DNA from: Setophaga petechia
Taxonomy: Eukaryota; Chordata; Aves; Passeriformes; Parulidae
Assembly (NCBI GenBank): GCA_024362935.1
Contig: JANCRA010000032.1
Location: forward strand, 496,001 to 560,000
DNA length: 64,000 bases
Direction of reading: 5' to 3'
Positions 43,701 through 56,514 of this stretch are shown here, piece by piece. A program made the translations under genes and the position numbers. Within the stretch, counting starts at the first letter, position 1. Each line of letters opens with the position of its first letter. Below the pieces are notes generated by a model. The model worked only from the letters and a program-made list of their open reading frames with translations, did not search any database and was not told the origin of the DNA.

Positions 43701-46573
43701 TTCCATCCCTTCCTGCTGTGCTGTTCTTATGGTTAATAAAACCCCACCTTCTTCCAACTTCCAGACTGAAATGATTCAGTGCTGATGTGTAAAAACCTGT
43801 TCTTATGCCAGTATTGTTCAGAGCTTGATTACCTCTCTTCCACACTGCTGTTCATGTTTCTGTGCACTGCTGTCCTCTTTCAGCCTTGACTTTGAGACTA
43901 AATAAATCACACAGCTTGGCCCTCTTCAAGAAGTTATTTCACCTGACATTTCTCTGTACCTATTAAAAATATAACTTCGCACCCTTGGGGCTCGGGTGCC
44001 TATGAACATGTTAATGCCACCATACATTTGCCCTTTGCACCACTAGCTCACTCTGGGGTTCAGAGCCATCCCCTGAGCCACCAGTGTCCCCTGGCCAGGC
44101 ACACCTGAACCCTGACTGCTGCTACAGCAGTTCTGCAAAGCCAGATCCAGCATACCAAATGTGGCACTCAGCTTCTGCTTGGTTTGGACTTGGCCTCTTC
44201 AGAAAATCTAAGTTGTCTAACATCTCACAGACACTGTGGCACCAGGGATTGAGTCCAGCTCCTCTGAGAGCTTTTACATACCTCAGCCTTGAGATACTGC
44301 CTCCATCCTTTTTACCTCCTTCAGTCTCCCAGCAGATTCCTGCACACTTTCTAACCTCTGGCACAGACCAGGTGCCAGGTGCTCATGGTGCCAGTCATGC
44401 TGCACAATCCATTCCTGCCCCAGGTGTGTCCAACCTTGAGTGCTGATCAAGTGCTGCACTGGAGGAAAAACAACCACTTGTGATCCGTGCCTGAGAAGGA
44501 GCATGAAAGGAGAGGCAGCAGACACTGAGTCTGACTCCTTCAGTGCTTGACTGTGCAGCGCAGACATTGAACGCCTCTGTAACAGGGTGCATAGACAAGA
44601 GGTTTCCAGGCATTTTTTAAAAAGCTTACACTGAAAACAATAGATGTCAGTGATATGCACATGAGTCATTGCCAGAACTGGGACTTTTAAATCCAGGGTA
44701 CAAACATCTGTCACTTGAACCAAGGACACGGACAAGGACCTCCCCCAGACTCCTCTGTTCTGGTGGCTGGTGGTAATGCCCATTGCAGAAGGGACTGCAA
44801 AGGCACTCCCAAATGGAGCTCAGACAAAGGCATCTGGGTGAGACAGCTCTCACATCATCCCTTTTATTCACAGACTGAGCCCAACAGTAGCAGAAGGTGG
44901 GCAAAGACTTTATTTTTACAAATTTGATCTTTAAAACTTCAGTTTTGCAGGAGAGCACTTCTTCCCATGCATCCCACCCCAAATGCTGCTAGGAGAGCAG
45001 GGGGGGGACAGTTAATAAATTCCTTATACAGAGAGAAAGAGGGGAGTCTGGTTTGCAGGAAAAATGTGTTTATGAGGGCTGGGAAAGGTACAGGGGAGGG
45101 CAAGTCACCAGTGCCCTGTGGACCAGCTCTCCACCCAGGGGCTGTTCCACTGCCAGCTTCTGCAGAGCCATCTCAGCTGAAACAAGGCAAGAGCTGCTGC
45201 TGAAGAGTAACCAGTTCCTCCCTGCAATTTGGACTCAGACTCACTCTGCTCTCCATCTTCCCCCTCTTCCTGCCCTGAGCTGTCTTCCTCTACCTCCTCC
45301 AAACAATACGCTTGAGGCAATTCCCAGTTCTTGGTCCCTACTTCTGCTAGCTTGCTCCCTCCATGCTCCTTCCTTTCCTCACACACCCCTTGCCAACTTT
45401 CCCAATTAAAGCAGTCACAGCTTCCTGCCTCTCCTCATCAAATCCCAGTCCTTCATTCATCTCACCCCCAAGTCCTTTGCCCAACAAATCCCACTATCCT
45501 CAACCAAAAGTGAATTCCTTTCCCCATTCCCTCATGTTAACCCCATCTGTCATCAATGTCTCTTCCCCCTCACCTACAGAACTTCCCATTATTAAGCACT
45601 GGAAAGCTGAACACTGCATTTGGGGGTCTTTGGGTGTTTTGGGGGGTCTTCCTTAGGAACAACTAGAACAGGGAAAGAGGGGATAGGGAAGAAGGCATCA
45701 GTGGGAACCAGGAATAGCAGAATCCTCCCTTCTAAGTCCAGTGATGCAGCCCCTGCCATGAGTACATGGTTTTGATTCCCTCTGTACCACACTGAGTTTT
45801 CTATGGGAAAGAAAGAGGTTTGCACATGCTCACTGGAGATAAGACCAATGCAGATTTTATTTGGTATAAAATAAAGATACACACACATACCAAAACCACT
45901 TTTACTGAGCACGTGCTATCCATTTTATACAAACATTAATATATTTGGCCAAATCAGAATAGAAAGCAGAGGTAAAAATAAAAATGCAGGGGACATCCTC
46001 TACAAAGAGGTAATTTCCCCTACCCAAACTGGAGTTCCTGTCCCAAAACACTGAAGTGACAAATGATTTCAAAGAAATGTCTTTGAGAATATTTGAACAC
46101 AGGCAAAAGACCACCACATCCTAAGTTAAAAAGAATATGCAACTGCTTTGACTGAAATTCCAAAAGACTTAAACCTTATGCCCATGACAAAAAGCTTCAG
46201 TCTATATACAGTTGAAGTTTGGCAAAGTTGGACCTTCAGAAACAGGGCAACAAGTTTTGAAGCTCCAGGGAAGGACTGGATTCCCACTTAACAGCAACAA
46301 GAAATGGCACTGCAGGTGCCCCAGGTTAGCAGCAGAGCTGAACATCTCAGTGCTGGAAGCAAGAATTTCACAGTACTCAATACCCAGACTGCAAGTGCTA
46401 AAACACTCATCAGCTTGCAGCCTGTTGTTCAGAGCTGAGACTGCCAGATCTACGTCTGACCAACAAACAACAGGGCCCTCAATCACTGAAATACACTGCC
46501 TCAATGTGTTTGCATCCAGCTTTCATCTCTCTGAAACACAGCCAAGGGGTCAGTCTGGACCTGGCCCCTCATT

Positions 46574-46641
<68 letters not shown>

Positions 46642-48316
46642 CAGAGGGGTGTTGAAAACTGCTAGTGCAAGGCTTGACAAATCCTTTTTCTCCCATGTCA
46701 TCCTCCATGGTGGTAGGTGTCATGTTAAGTTAAATAGGAAAGATAAAACATCTCAGGTAGTCCCAGTGCTGCATGGATTGCATGGTGACTCTCAAAAATG
46801 ACAGGCACCATCAGAGAGTCTCAATGACAGCTCTCTGTGCTGAAGAAAGGAACAGAACATGCTGTTGGGCTTGCTGGCTCTCGGGGTTTAATTCAGTGGT
46901 TTAATTGCGTTACCATAACAAACCCAAAACTCTGCAGCATTGTTATCGTTGAGCTTTACTGAAAATGGTGATACTGAGAACTTAATGCAGAAACTCAGGA
47001 CTTTTCTTGATGCCCAGACTGATGGGGGAGGAGGGGGCTAAAATGACTCATGCAATACTGAAGTTGTTAAATAAGTGACTCCACAACCATTCCAACATTT
47101 TGTTAGATACTGCAACTGATACTGAACTATTTCTATTGTACCTGCAGTATGCAAGTACATACTGTGGATATCTACAAGGACGCCATATCCTAAGGAGTAG
47201 AAATAAGGCAGGGCCCAAGTATTTCTTGGCCCTGGACTTTCATAATTTCCCACAAGCAATTATGGCATGGAAGTACCCCAGCCTTTTATGAATAATTACA
47301 GTACTCAAGTTTCTACCTCCCTTAACTTGGATGTGTGACAACCAGAAGTTAAGTAAAAACAGACAACAGAGTTGTCTTGTGAGCATTTGTCAGTTCTGTA
47401 CCCATTTCCCACTATCACTTTTTAATAAATTAGTTGTTAATTCATTGTATGTAATGTAGCACAAGTAGGTAATTTTCACCAAAATCAGTCTGAAATACTA
47501 AAACTTTATGGCTGAGTCCTGCACTGTGATTCTAAGCCTTACAAGTTCAGGTTGGACATAAAAACATGTTTACTGTTCTCTTGCTTATCTATGCTCTGCT
47601 CTAAATGAGCAGTTCAATTTTCTACATCATCCAGTAGAACTGTGACTTCACCTCAAACTGCCCAAGCCATAAATGTCCAGCTGCTCTCAAAATGCAGTCT
47701 GAGTGTCCTGCTTTCAGCAAGTTCTGGTTGGTTCCAAAGATCTCTGCCACTGAAACTCCATGCTGGTTGTCCTAATCAGGCCTGTTTCTGCCTTTTGAGA
47801 TAAATACCAACACTGACATTAGACAGTACATTTGCTTTTTCTTCAAGGCCTGAGTTTCAAGACCAAGTACATGCTGTAAGCACCCTGAATGATGCTGTCC
47901 AACGCCATCAAAACACCATGAAGAGAAAAAAGGGATACATTTGTTGGTGAGCCTTAGTTGTCCTCCTTGGGCAGAGGAATTTTAGAAAACCTTCCAGTGA
48001 CTGAAGCACACATGTCACACCACCAGGCACCAAGCAACTGTCATCCACACACTGTTCTAAGATGTCTCTCTGACCTGCTTGCTCCTTTCTCAGCTTTGGA
48101 TATTCCCCATGGATTTTTAGATGAGTTTTCTGATGAATTCAGGTGCACTGAATACAAACCAAAAATTGCACTTACTATATTTTGTATACTTTGCCCAATG
48201 GAGCCTTTTTCAAATTATACAAAAATTTAAAAATTAAAATAATAACTCATAGAGAGCAACCAGGCTAATGAACAACTTGTGCTGACAGAAATAATTATTG
48301 ATACAGAAAATGCATC
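40723..48316. other. Intergenic sequence, no gene recognised
   Basis: About 7.6 kb with an (AC)n microsatellite at 46577-46638 and several minus-strand AATAAA candidates (TTTATT near 44909 and 45858). Pyrimidine-rich sequence at about 45240-45590 yields acidic minus-strand open frames. It could include distal 3' UTR of CHST7, but nothing decides this. Confidence 0.5.
46577..46638. repeat. (AC)31 microsatellite
   Basis: About 31 uninterrupted AC units. Likely length-polymorphic, with Z-DNA potential. Confidence 0.97.
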
Positions 48317-48740
48317 TATCACAGAATATCCTGAATTGGAAGACACCCACAAGGATCAGCAAAGTCCCATTCCAGGCCCTGCAAAGGACAGCCCCAACAG
48401 TCACATAATGTGCCTGGAGCATTGTCCAAAAGTTTACTGAGCTCTGTCAGGTTTGGTGCTGTGACTATTTCCCTGGGGAGCCCGTTCCAGCACCCAAACA
48501 CCCTCTGGGTAAAGAACATTTTCCTAATATCCAACCCAAACATCCCCTGACAGAGCTCCAGGCCATTCCCTGGGTCCTGTCACCAGAGAGAAGAGATCAG
48601 TGCCGGCCCCTCCACTCCCCTCCTGAGGAAGCTGTGACTGCAGTGAGGTCTCCCCTCAGTCTCCTCCAGGCTGAATAGACCAAGTGACCTCAGACACTCC
48701 TCATACGGCTTCCCTCAAGGCCCTTCACCACCTCTGCAGC
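48317..48740 (-). mobile_element. CR1 LINE 3' end fragment (antisense)
   Basis: Begins TATCACAGAATATCC and continues CAAACACCCTCTGGGTAAAG, CTAATATCCAACCC, CCATTCCCTGGGTCCTGTCA, CTCCTCCAGGCTGAATAGAC and CCCTTCACCACCTCTGCAGC. The landmarks are all in reverse orientation. It extends about 80 bases further into the element than the copy at 33017. Confidence 0.93.
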
Positions 48741-49988
48741 TCAGACATGGAAACAGTTTCAGAAAATAGCAAATAATTTCCAATAATTGGATTTCCTCCC
48801 AGCTACAGGAATCAAATTAAGCTAGATGGTAACACTTCTTTGCTCATGATGATGAACCATTTTAAGTGAAATTAAGTATGAATTTCGAAAGACTTATGAA
48901 AGATATCTACCACCAGAAAGAACATGATGAGATTCTCTGTCAAGGTGAAGAGAATGCATCACACAATTCTGTGACTGCAACTTGCTAAGAACAAATCAGC
49001 AGGATATACTGGATTTTAATCTCCCATCCAGTTTAAGAAAATAAGTACCATATCATCTTTTGGTATGCACAAAAATCTTAATTTCTTTCCAAACCTGTCA
49101 GTACAAGCCAGGCTGGGTATAGTCCCAGAAAAGCCTTCCAAAATAGGTTATCAAGGCATTGTACAGGTACTAGCTATACAAATACCATTATTAAATGCCA
49201 CTGGAACACTCAGAGACAAATTTTGGTGTCACAGGCACAGTGAGAGAATGCAGAAACATCCCTTAGATAATACACAAGGTTTTCCAGCACAAAACAAGAC
49301 CCTGTAATTCTTATTTCAAGCATAAGCCCAAGGCTGCAAAACTGAATGAAGTATGCTACAGAGAAACGGATATATTTGTTCAAAAATATTATCATGACTA
49401 CATTTTCCTGTCAGATAATGAAAGAAACCTGCCTCTTATGCCAACATACTCTCAGATGGGAAGATCAAGGGGGAAAAGAGCCAAAATAAATGAAGGTTCA
49501 TCCTAACTTAGTGACATGCTGTATGGCATAAAACTCAGAGCACAAAAATGTAAAGTGCAATTCAAACACCTCCTCTATGGTAACATAACATCTTTGAACT
49601 GCCTTTATTTTCAGCGCTTTATCTAAATATTGCTTTCTTCCTGGTCCTGGATTATCCTCAATTTGAAACTCGTATTCTGGGTTTGTAGTTGAGGACTGCA
49701 TGTAAACATCCCTGTAATCCTGTACACTCTCATGAGCCATTTAAAGACTACCAGACTGTAACAGATTCAAAAGCAGTCTCTATGAAGTTATGAAACTGCA
49801 TCCCTAAATTACAACTGAACCTTCTATCCCCACATCAAGAAATTATTAAACAAAGGTACTTGCAGATACACACCCTCTTCTCACACAAGTTGCAGGATAC
49901 CTGCAGGAACATGTCATTTTAAAATCCAAAATAAAATTTCAGGGTTTTTTTTTTGTTTATTTGTTTGATTGCTTTTTAAATGTAAGAT

Positions 49989-49994
49989 TTTATT
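49989..49994 (-). terminator. Candidate CHST7 poly(A) signal
   Basis: AATAAA on the minus strand about 1.1 kb after the stop codon at 51125-51127. Unproven, since several others lie further away. Confidence 0.3.
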
Positions 49995-51071
49995 AGGGAA
50001 CTTCTTGATTAATTGGTCTTAGCCTCTTAGGAAACATTTGTTTTTGTCCAGGAGTTGCCAGCTGAGAGGATGTTATTGTTTGGAAGGGATGTGATCAGGA
50101 GGACCCTGTGCACGGCACAATGTGTCAGCCCGGAAGCAAGGGAAGAAAAGTGATTCTCTCATCTGAGAGAGAAAACAAAACGGAAATGTCGAGCATTTGC
50201 CTTCCAGTTTCATTCACCCCTACACGTGTTCCAAAGAAACATGTCAGTCACCTGTATCTCACACGAGTATCACCAAACTACATCAATGCATGTATATTTT
50301 AAAAAATCCTATGTTCAAAACAACTACAGAGCTCTTTAGAAAAGCAAAGATTCCTGCCACAGACATCTTCAAAACACATAAGCAGGCGAATGCTTGCCCT
50401 CCCTGCACTGCTTACCCTGCTGCTCAGAACGAGGGACAGATCTGGCCACAGTTCCCCTTTCCTCAGCCCCCTCCCTAGAGCACCAGCAATGAGCAGGGGC
50501 AGAGCCCATCCCTGCAGAGCAGGTTTGGGGCAGGAGAGCTGAGTCCTACCCTGCAGCAGGCACCCTCCTCCTGGCTGTCCAGGCCCCTGCTGACCCCTGC
50601 AGCGACTTCACAGAAGCCTCTTGTGTTTCAGTAGCAGTAGGACAGAGGTCAGTGTGATCCAGAAGGGCAATGCTCCCACAGGAGCACCTTCCAGGCCCTC
50701 TAGTTCCTTGCTGAGAGTCTTCACCTGGGGGATTTTTAAATTTTCATGCAGTTTGTTTGTAGCATACCTGTTCTTTGTACTCGATCACAATTTCAAGCTA
50801 AAAGGCTCCAAGAGTGATGCCGTACTCGGAGGACACCCCTTAACCAAACTCTTCTCGTAAATGTAACATCCCCCCGCCCTCTCCAGAAGGGAAACGGCCA
50901 CAGTGAAGCCACAGCGGCACGGGGGCCCTGCACCCTGCAGCGCTGCCCGTACCCGAGGCGAGGCAGGTGTCCCTCAGCCGGGGCTGCCCTCAAGGAGCTC
51001 CCCGCCCGCCGAGCGGGCGCCTACCATGCCAGCGGTGACCCCCGCGCTCAGCTCTGCCCGACGGCGCCCGC

Positions 51072-51090
51072 CCGTCCGTCCGTCCGTCCG
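51072..51090. repeat. (CCGT)n short tandem repeat
   Basis: Four to five CCGT units just past the CHST7 stop codon. Confidence 0.85.
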
Positions 51091-51124
51091 CCCTCGGGCC
51101 CGTCCGGGACGTGGCGCTCGGGCG

Positions 51125-52529
51125 CTACCGGGCGTCGCCGGCGCTGAGGGGGTAGGCGAGGATGCTCATGGCCTCTCCGCACGCCGCCTCCACCTGCCGC
51201 ACCTGCTGGCGGCTGAGGCGCTCCCGCCAGGCGTGCACGGCCTCCCGCGCGTCGCGGGCGGAGATAAGGAAGGGCCGGTCGGAGGAGTAGGCGGCGCCGC
51301 GGGTCATGTTGACCACGAAGTCCTCCAGGGCCGGCGGCACGGTCAGCCCGGCGAAGCGCAGCAGGCGGCGCAGCTCGGCGCGGGGCTCCCGCACCAGGTC
51401 CTCGTAGCGGAGCTGCGTGTAGCGGCGGCGGAGCCAGTCCGGGGCGCGCCGGGCCAGCAGGAGATCGCGGAGCCAGGACTGGCAGATCACCTCCAGCGCG
51501 CCGCCGAGGAAGAACTCGGCGCGGTGCTGCGGCTGCGGCGGCCGCCCTCCGCCCAGCAGCCCGGGCGGCAGCAGTAGATGCTGCTGCTGGTGGCGGGCCG
51601 GGCCCCGCGGCTCGGCGCGGTGGCGGCTGCGCAGCACCTGGACGCTCTCCCGCAGCAGCGCCTGCCGCGCCTTCAGGCGGGAGTTGTGGACGGCGCGGGG
51701 GGTCGCGGAAGAGCTGCACCACCCGCAGGTTGAGGCCGGGCTCCCGCAGCAGCGGCAGCAGCGCGCCCAGCTCCAGCAGCCGCACGTCCTTGATGACAAC
51801 CACCGGGTACTTGCGGCACTCGGCCTCCAGCTCCCGCAGCGCCCGCGGCGGACACGTCTCCTCGCAGGTGGCGCCGTCGACGAGGCCGATCTCCCCGCGG
51901 GGCCGCGGGGCGGCGGGGCAGAGCGGCGGCGAGCAGATCACCTTGTTGGTCCGCCAGCCGAAGATGCTGGCCGTAGTGAGGTTGTCGGCGGCGGGCGGGG
52001 CGGGGGCCAGCGGGTCGCGGGGGCCGGACGGGGCGGTGTAGAGGCGCAGGACGGAGAAGTCGCATCGGAAGAGGGCGCGCAGCATGTCGCGGAGGGCTCC
52101 CTGCAGGCTCAGCGCGTCCCCCGGGTAGAGCGCCTGCCAAAGGTGCCACATGGGCTCGTACAGGTAGAAGACGTCGGGGTGCTGGTTGAAGAGCTCCCCG
52201 AGGAAAGAGGAGCCCGTTCGCCAGGTAGCGTGCAGGTAGATGTGCCGCTTCCCCGCCGTCCCCGCGCTGCCGTTACCCGCCGCCCCGGCCGTGCCCGCCT
52301 CATCCTCCTCCTCTTCCTCGTCCAGCGGCGGCCGCTGCTCCCAGCCCCACTCACTCAGCGCCTCCTCCAGGCTCGGGCAGCGCCGCAGCAGCGGCTCCTC
52401 GTCCGTTCGCCCGCGCCTGGCCCCGTAGTCCAGCGCGTAGGGCACCAACAGGAGCAGCAGCAGCGTGTACAGCACCAGCACCGCGGCGAAGCGGCGATGT
52501 TCGCCTCGCCACCGTCGCCGGCCCTTCAT
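51125..52529 (-). CDS. CHST7: CHST7 carbohydrate sulfotransferase, frame interrupted by one base
   Basis: A type II Golgi enzyme that moves sulfate from PAPS to the 6-O position of GlcNAc/GalNAc in glycans and chondroitin. The ATG at 52529 opens [14 protein letters not shown], followed by a signal-anchor at residues 14-33 and a Glu-rich stem. The 5'-PAPS loop is [20 protein letters not shown] (about residues 100-119), then DNLTT (glycosylation site) and [24 protein letters not shown] leads to LFRDP near residue 277. There the frame shifts at a six-G run (51697-51702, plus strand). The continuation, [20 protein letters not shown] to [11 protein letters not shown] and TAG, is in another frame. 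Without the extra base the length is about 467 residues against 486 in human. The coding part is a single exon, as expected, although mammalian genes may carry the extreme C-terminus on a second exon. Confidence 0.93.
51697..51702 (-). other. Frameshift site in CHST7 (six-base homopolymer)
   Basis: Six G on the plus strand (six C in the coding strand) where five would keep LFRDP and RAVHNSR in one frame. Coding frames on both sides stay intact and conserved, so only one base is in excess. Confidence 0.9.
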
Positions 52530-53070
52530 CGCTGGGGCCGGCTCGGACCCCTGCTCCGCCGACCCTCTGTTTGCCGGAGGGCGGCTCTTTGCGGAGAAGC
52601 AAAGTTAGCGGCGGCGGCGGCGGCGGGGATGTGGGCGGCGGGCGGTGCTCCCCGCCGGGGATCACGCCCACGGGCACTCCGGGCCGCTGGCCGCGCTCTC
52701 CGCCGCCTCCTCCCTCTCGTCCTGCTCCTCCTCGCAGCGCGACGCGGAAGCGCCCGCACCTGCCCCCGCTGCCGCCTGAGGAGCCACTGCCGCCGGCGGG
52801 GCGCGGGCCGCCGCTGCTGCTGCTCCCGGTGCCGCTGCGCCGGGCTCCGGGCCGCCCCTCGCCCGGCCTCCCTCCCTCCCTCCCCCGGGCAGGGCCGGAG
52901 GGGCGGGCTCGGCACGGCGGGACTCACCCCCGCCCGGGAAAGGGCGCACCGAAAAGGAGGTGTGCTAGCCAGGACAGGTACCGAGCAGCCGACGGTGTCC
53001 CGAGGAGGAGTGGGTGGTCCTGGTATTCACCAGAGCTCCGGAGAAAGAACGCGCAAGACGCTACAGTAAG
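52530..53070 (-). other. CHST7 5' UTR/upstream GC-rich region
   Basis: Holds a (GGC)n tract at about 52608-52624, GC boxes and pyrimidine tracts. Long open frames on both strands here and antisense to CHST7 come from the scarcity of stop codons in GC-rich DNA. The transcription start cannot be placed. Confidence 0.6.
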
Positions 53071-56000
53071 GAGAAGAGGTGCAAATGTATTTTTAGGGTA
53101 GACGACAGCTATTAAAATCTGCAGTGAGTTTCAGAAATGCTGCAGTTCTGCGCTGTAGAGAGCTGCGGGGTTTCTGAGCCACACTTTTGTCTACGTGTGT
53201 GTGCTGATGGGATGCGGACATCTCGATCATGACTCATTGCTCCAGTTCTTACACCTCTAAGTTCCATAGCTGTCTGAGCAGGTCACCCTTTGCAGTTGGA
53301 AGGAAGAAATGAGACCCCAGAGAGGGACATTCAACCTATTGTGGATGCCTTCCTGATAGCCCTCTTTATTAACTACAGTAGGAGCATAAAGTTACCAGTT
53401 CCAACGTAGACTTCTAGTTTTTTAGACATCTAAGATTATTTGAAATCTCCTGGGAGATGGAAAGTCAACAAGATGTTGACTTCGGCTGTTTAAATTAAAA
53501 TATATAGTCTCAGAATCTCCAGCCCAGCCTGACCTTGGAAGATGTGCACATAAGGAGATGGACCATGATCCCATGTTCCTGGTCCAAGCATCCAGCTGTC
53601 AGGAAAGTGAGGTCCCTGTCCTGCTGATGGTGTAGTGGGAGCTCCTGACAGTCCTGACCACTAGGCAATAGGTGGCATCCTCCGTAAAACACTACTAATA
53701 CTTAAATATGGTGTGCAGGGCGAAATTCAGAGAGGATAACACAGTTCTTGCCCTTTGACTCCCAGAAGAGTCTTTGTGGTATATAAGCACCTGTGATTAG
53801 ACACATGACACCACATGCAACAGAGAACAGAAACAACGGCATTCTAAAAATGCTCCATCCATACAGATACACAGCCTGAAGATCCTGGGCATAGTATGAA
53901 TGTCTAGTTATTAAATAATAATCTAATTTTGAATTTGTCTGGCAAAGCACAAGGACCAGAAATCAAGGTGAGAGAGAAAAAGCATGCTTCTCTTCTGTCC
54001 AGGTGGTGAGCCAGTTGTCTGCCTGCTAATGCTTTACTTACCCCATGTTAATAAGTGTTAAAGACTGGGCTTCCTGCCCTTAGTACCGTGCTGAGTGAGT
54101 AGATGGTGCCAAACAAGATTTGTGAGCTCCTTAGCAGAAGAATGTCAAAATTAGAGCATTGTAAAGGAGATTCTGCCTCAACATAAATTTCACTGCTTAT
54201 GTCTTTAAACATCAAGATACACCAGTATCTAACACTTAGCAATGTGAGTTTCACCTCTGACTCAATAATACCAGGATTTCATCCAGACTCTCAAACAACT
54301 AAAGGAGGACAACAGAATAAAAACACACTTGCCAAAATCAGGTTACAGTCTTGTCAAAAAAATCTCTTCCCCATCCAAAACCCATTTATATTTAGTATTT
54401 TGAGAATCTTCAGTGTAGCTGACTTGTGGCATCATGCAAAATAGTAATTTAGATAGATTTACCAAGATGGGATGCTGAGAAGTGCCAATGAGAATAGATG
54501 ACTTACAAATGGGATTTCTCCGTTGTAAGACAAAATACTGGGTTGGCAGTAGCATCAGCACCACTGATGGCCAATGAGCCGCGCCGCAGGACATGTTACT
54601 TTAAACTAATTTTTTATGGGTTTCTGTGACGCATACTTAGGCCTAAGAACTAAAATCAAGGTCTTAACCTGCCTAACTGAAGTGAAGCTGTCTTGTAAAG
54701 AATCAAACATCTCACAGACTAAGACAACCCATCAGAAAAATGCGAAACCATAGAAATAAAACTATGTACGTCTTACACTGATTTTTTTTCAGATAGTGGA
54801 GCTACAAACTTCTGTGGCAATTGTTCTAGAAAAAATGAAAGATGCAAATAGCTTTATCACAAGTTACATATTTTAGTAAAGATGTTAAAAGATTATCAGA
54901 TCAAAAAAGAATGACAGTAAATGTTTTGTTCTGCACCTTCACAACGGTTCCTCTACTGCAGGAGGATTAAGCTGTAAGTGTTTACTTCAGTTGTTTTGGG
55001 TTACAGCTGTTTTTGGCACAGGGAGATTCCAGCAAAGCTGGTATTTATTTTGTCACCCAGCAGGTGTCTGAGCTAGACTTATAATCGTTGAGCTCCAGCC
55101 TTCCTGAAGAAAGTGCCTACTTCTCAAGAAGTACCTAATTTGAGCATTGGGGAGTGGACTGCTGCTCTGCATAGAATGGGAAGAGATCAGCTTTCTCTTT
55201 TCTCGATTTTCAGTTCCATACTGCATTGTCTCTTCAGCACAGATAAGAGAGACGATTTTTCACTATTTAGGCTTTTTCTATAAACCATGAAGACACCATT
55301 TAAATATACAAATGATCTGCATCTCCTTCGAAGATCAGGAGGGTTCTGCACCCAAGGGAGACAGCCAGGTTCTTCTTCACTGATCTGTGAAGTAGTCTGC
55401 CCATTTGACATCTAGCTCCTGCCGTTTTTTTGGTAATAATTCTATGCTTAATATTATTTTGTAAAGAGTGGAGAAAAGAATATAGGCATAACATGCTCTG
55501 CATACTTTAGTATTGCAGTATTTCCTTTCTAGTTTCCAAGCTTGTCACTGTAAGTACTGGCTGTTTTTAATATAACATAACATTGGCTTCCTGTGTATTA
55601 TCTCTCTAACTTAATTTTTGCTCTTCTGTCTCCCACGGTGCTTCTACTGTCAAGAGAGACAGTAAATGCTAGAATGCAGCATTTCAGCCTCAATAATTTT
55701 TATCTTCTCAGCAGAGGCTTCAAAATAGAAATAGTTGTCTCTATATCTTGCAATCTTTCAGCTCTCCCATGCTCTTGTCATTTTCACAGAGTACTTTGTG
55801 AGTAAAAATAGCTTGATTTGCTGATAAAATTAAACATGCTTTGCACACGGAGCACCGCCCTCAAACATCCTGACTGTTAATGAGCTCTCTGCTTGCACAT
55901 GTTGTCACTCACAGGCTTCAGCCAAGAGGAAGTCCGTGGTTAGTAGCAGCTTAAAAACCTTCCAGAAGCCAACAAGCTAGGACAAATGTCCTTATTTTGG

Positions 56001-56514
56001 AAGTTCCTTTGTCATCAGATGTTCCAACATGTGCAATACCACATGTTTCGCATATGGCACCAGACCTAGTAGCTCACATTTTAGAAAGGGCATGTTGAGA
56101 ATAATGGGAAGGACAAGCTGGTCCAGAAGGGACTTTTTGCAGTATAGTTTTCCCCAAAAGCGGAACAGAGATTGAGGACCTGAAAAAGGTCAAAAATGAC
56201 ACGGAAATTCTGAGAGACTCAATGGAAATTCAGAGGATCTGAAGAAAGTGGAAAGTAAGAGAAAAGCAGAGTAGACTTCTAATCTGGGGCTGGTAAGCAG
56301 TTGGGTGGAAGTGGCTTCAGACACAAAGCCACATTCAGAAGGTAGCAATTCAGCTTTCTGCATGTACACCTGATGTCACTCTTGAGCATCTGCAAGGAAG
56401 ACAAGGAAATGGTGATGGAAAGTGTAGCATTCTTAACTACCTTGGTCTTGTGTACCAATCATTACACTAGCACAAGTCCAGACCTCTGTGGGCTGATTTG
56501 AGAGAAGTCAGGTT
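53071..56514. other. Intergenic sequence upstream of CHST7, nothing recognised
   Basis: AT-rich unique sequence after the island. I found no exon with splice support, no RNA gene and no identifiable repeat. Confidence 0.6.

Larger units (their letters stand above)
48741..51124 (-). other. Region downstream of CHST7, probable 3' UTR in part
   Basis: Lies just beyond the CHST7 stop on its transcribed strand. An AATAAA on the minus strand (TTTATT at 49989-49994) is a candidate poly(A) signal giving a 3' UTR of about 1.1 kb. GC content falls from island level (above about 50930) to ordinary AT-rich sequence. No other gene or repeat was recognised. Confidence 0.45.
50930..52960. promoter_or_regulatory. 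CpG island covering CHST7 and its promoter
   Basis: Very high G+C with abundant CpG across about 2 kb, in sharp contrast to the surrounding AT-rich DNA. It spans the whole CHST7 coding exon and about 430 bases upstream of its ATG. I see no TATA box. A GC box (GGGGCGGG type) lies at 52900-52907 and a CCTCCCTCC tract at 52867-52885, consistent with a TATA-less promoter. Confidence 0.85.

Noticed and set aside
44283..44783. 166-codon minus-strand frame
   Set aside because: No recognisable domain, and no promoter or splice evidence. Length alone is not convincing at this G+C.
50903..53069. Long plus-strand open frames antisense to and upstream of CHST7 (up to 461 codons)
   Set aside because: They are Arg/Ala/Pro/Gly-rich shadows in a CpG island where stop codons are rare; the conserved protein is on the minus strand.
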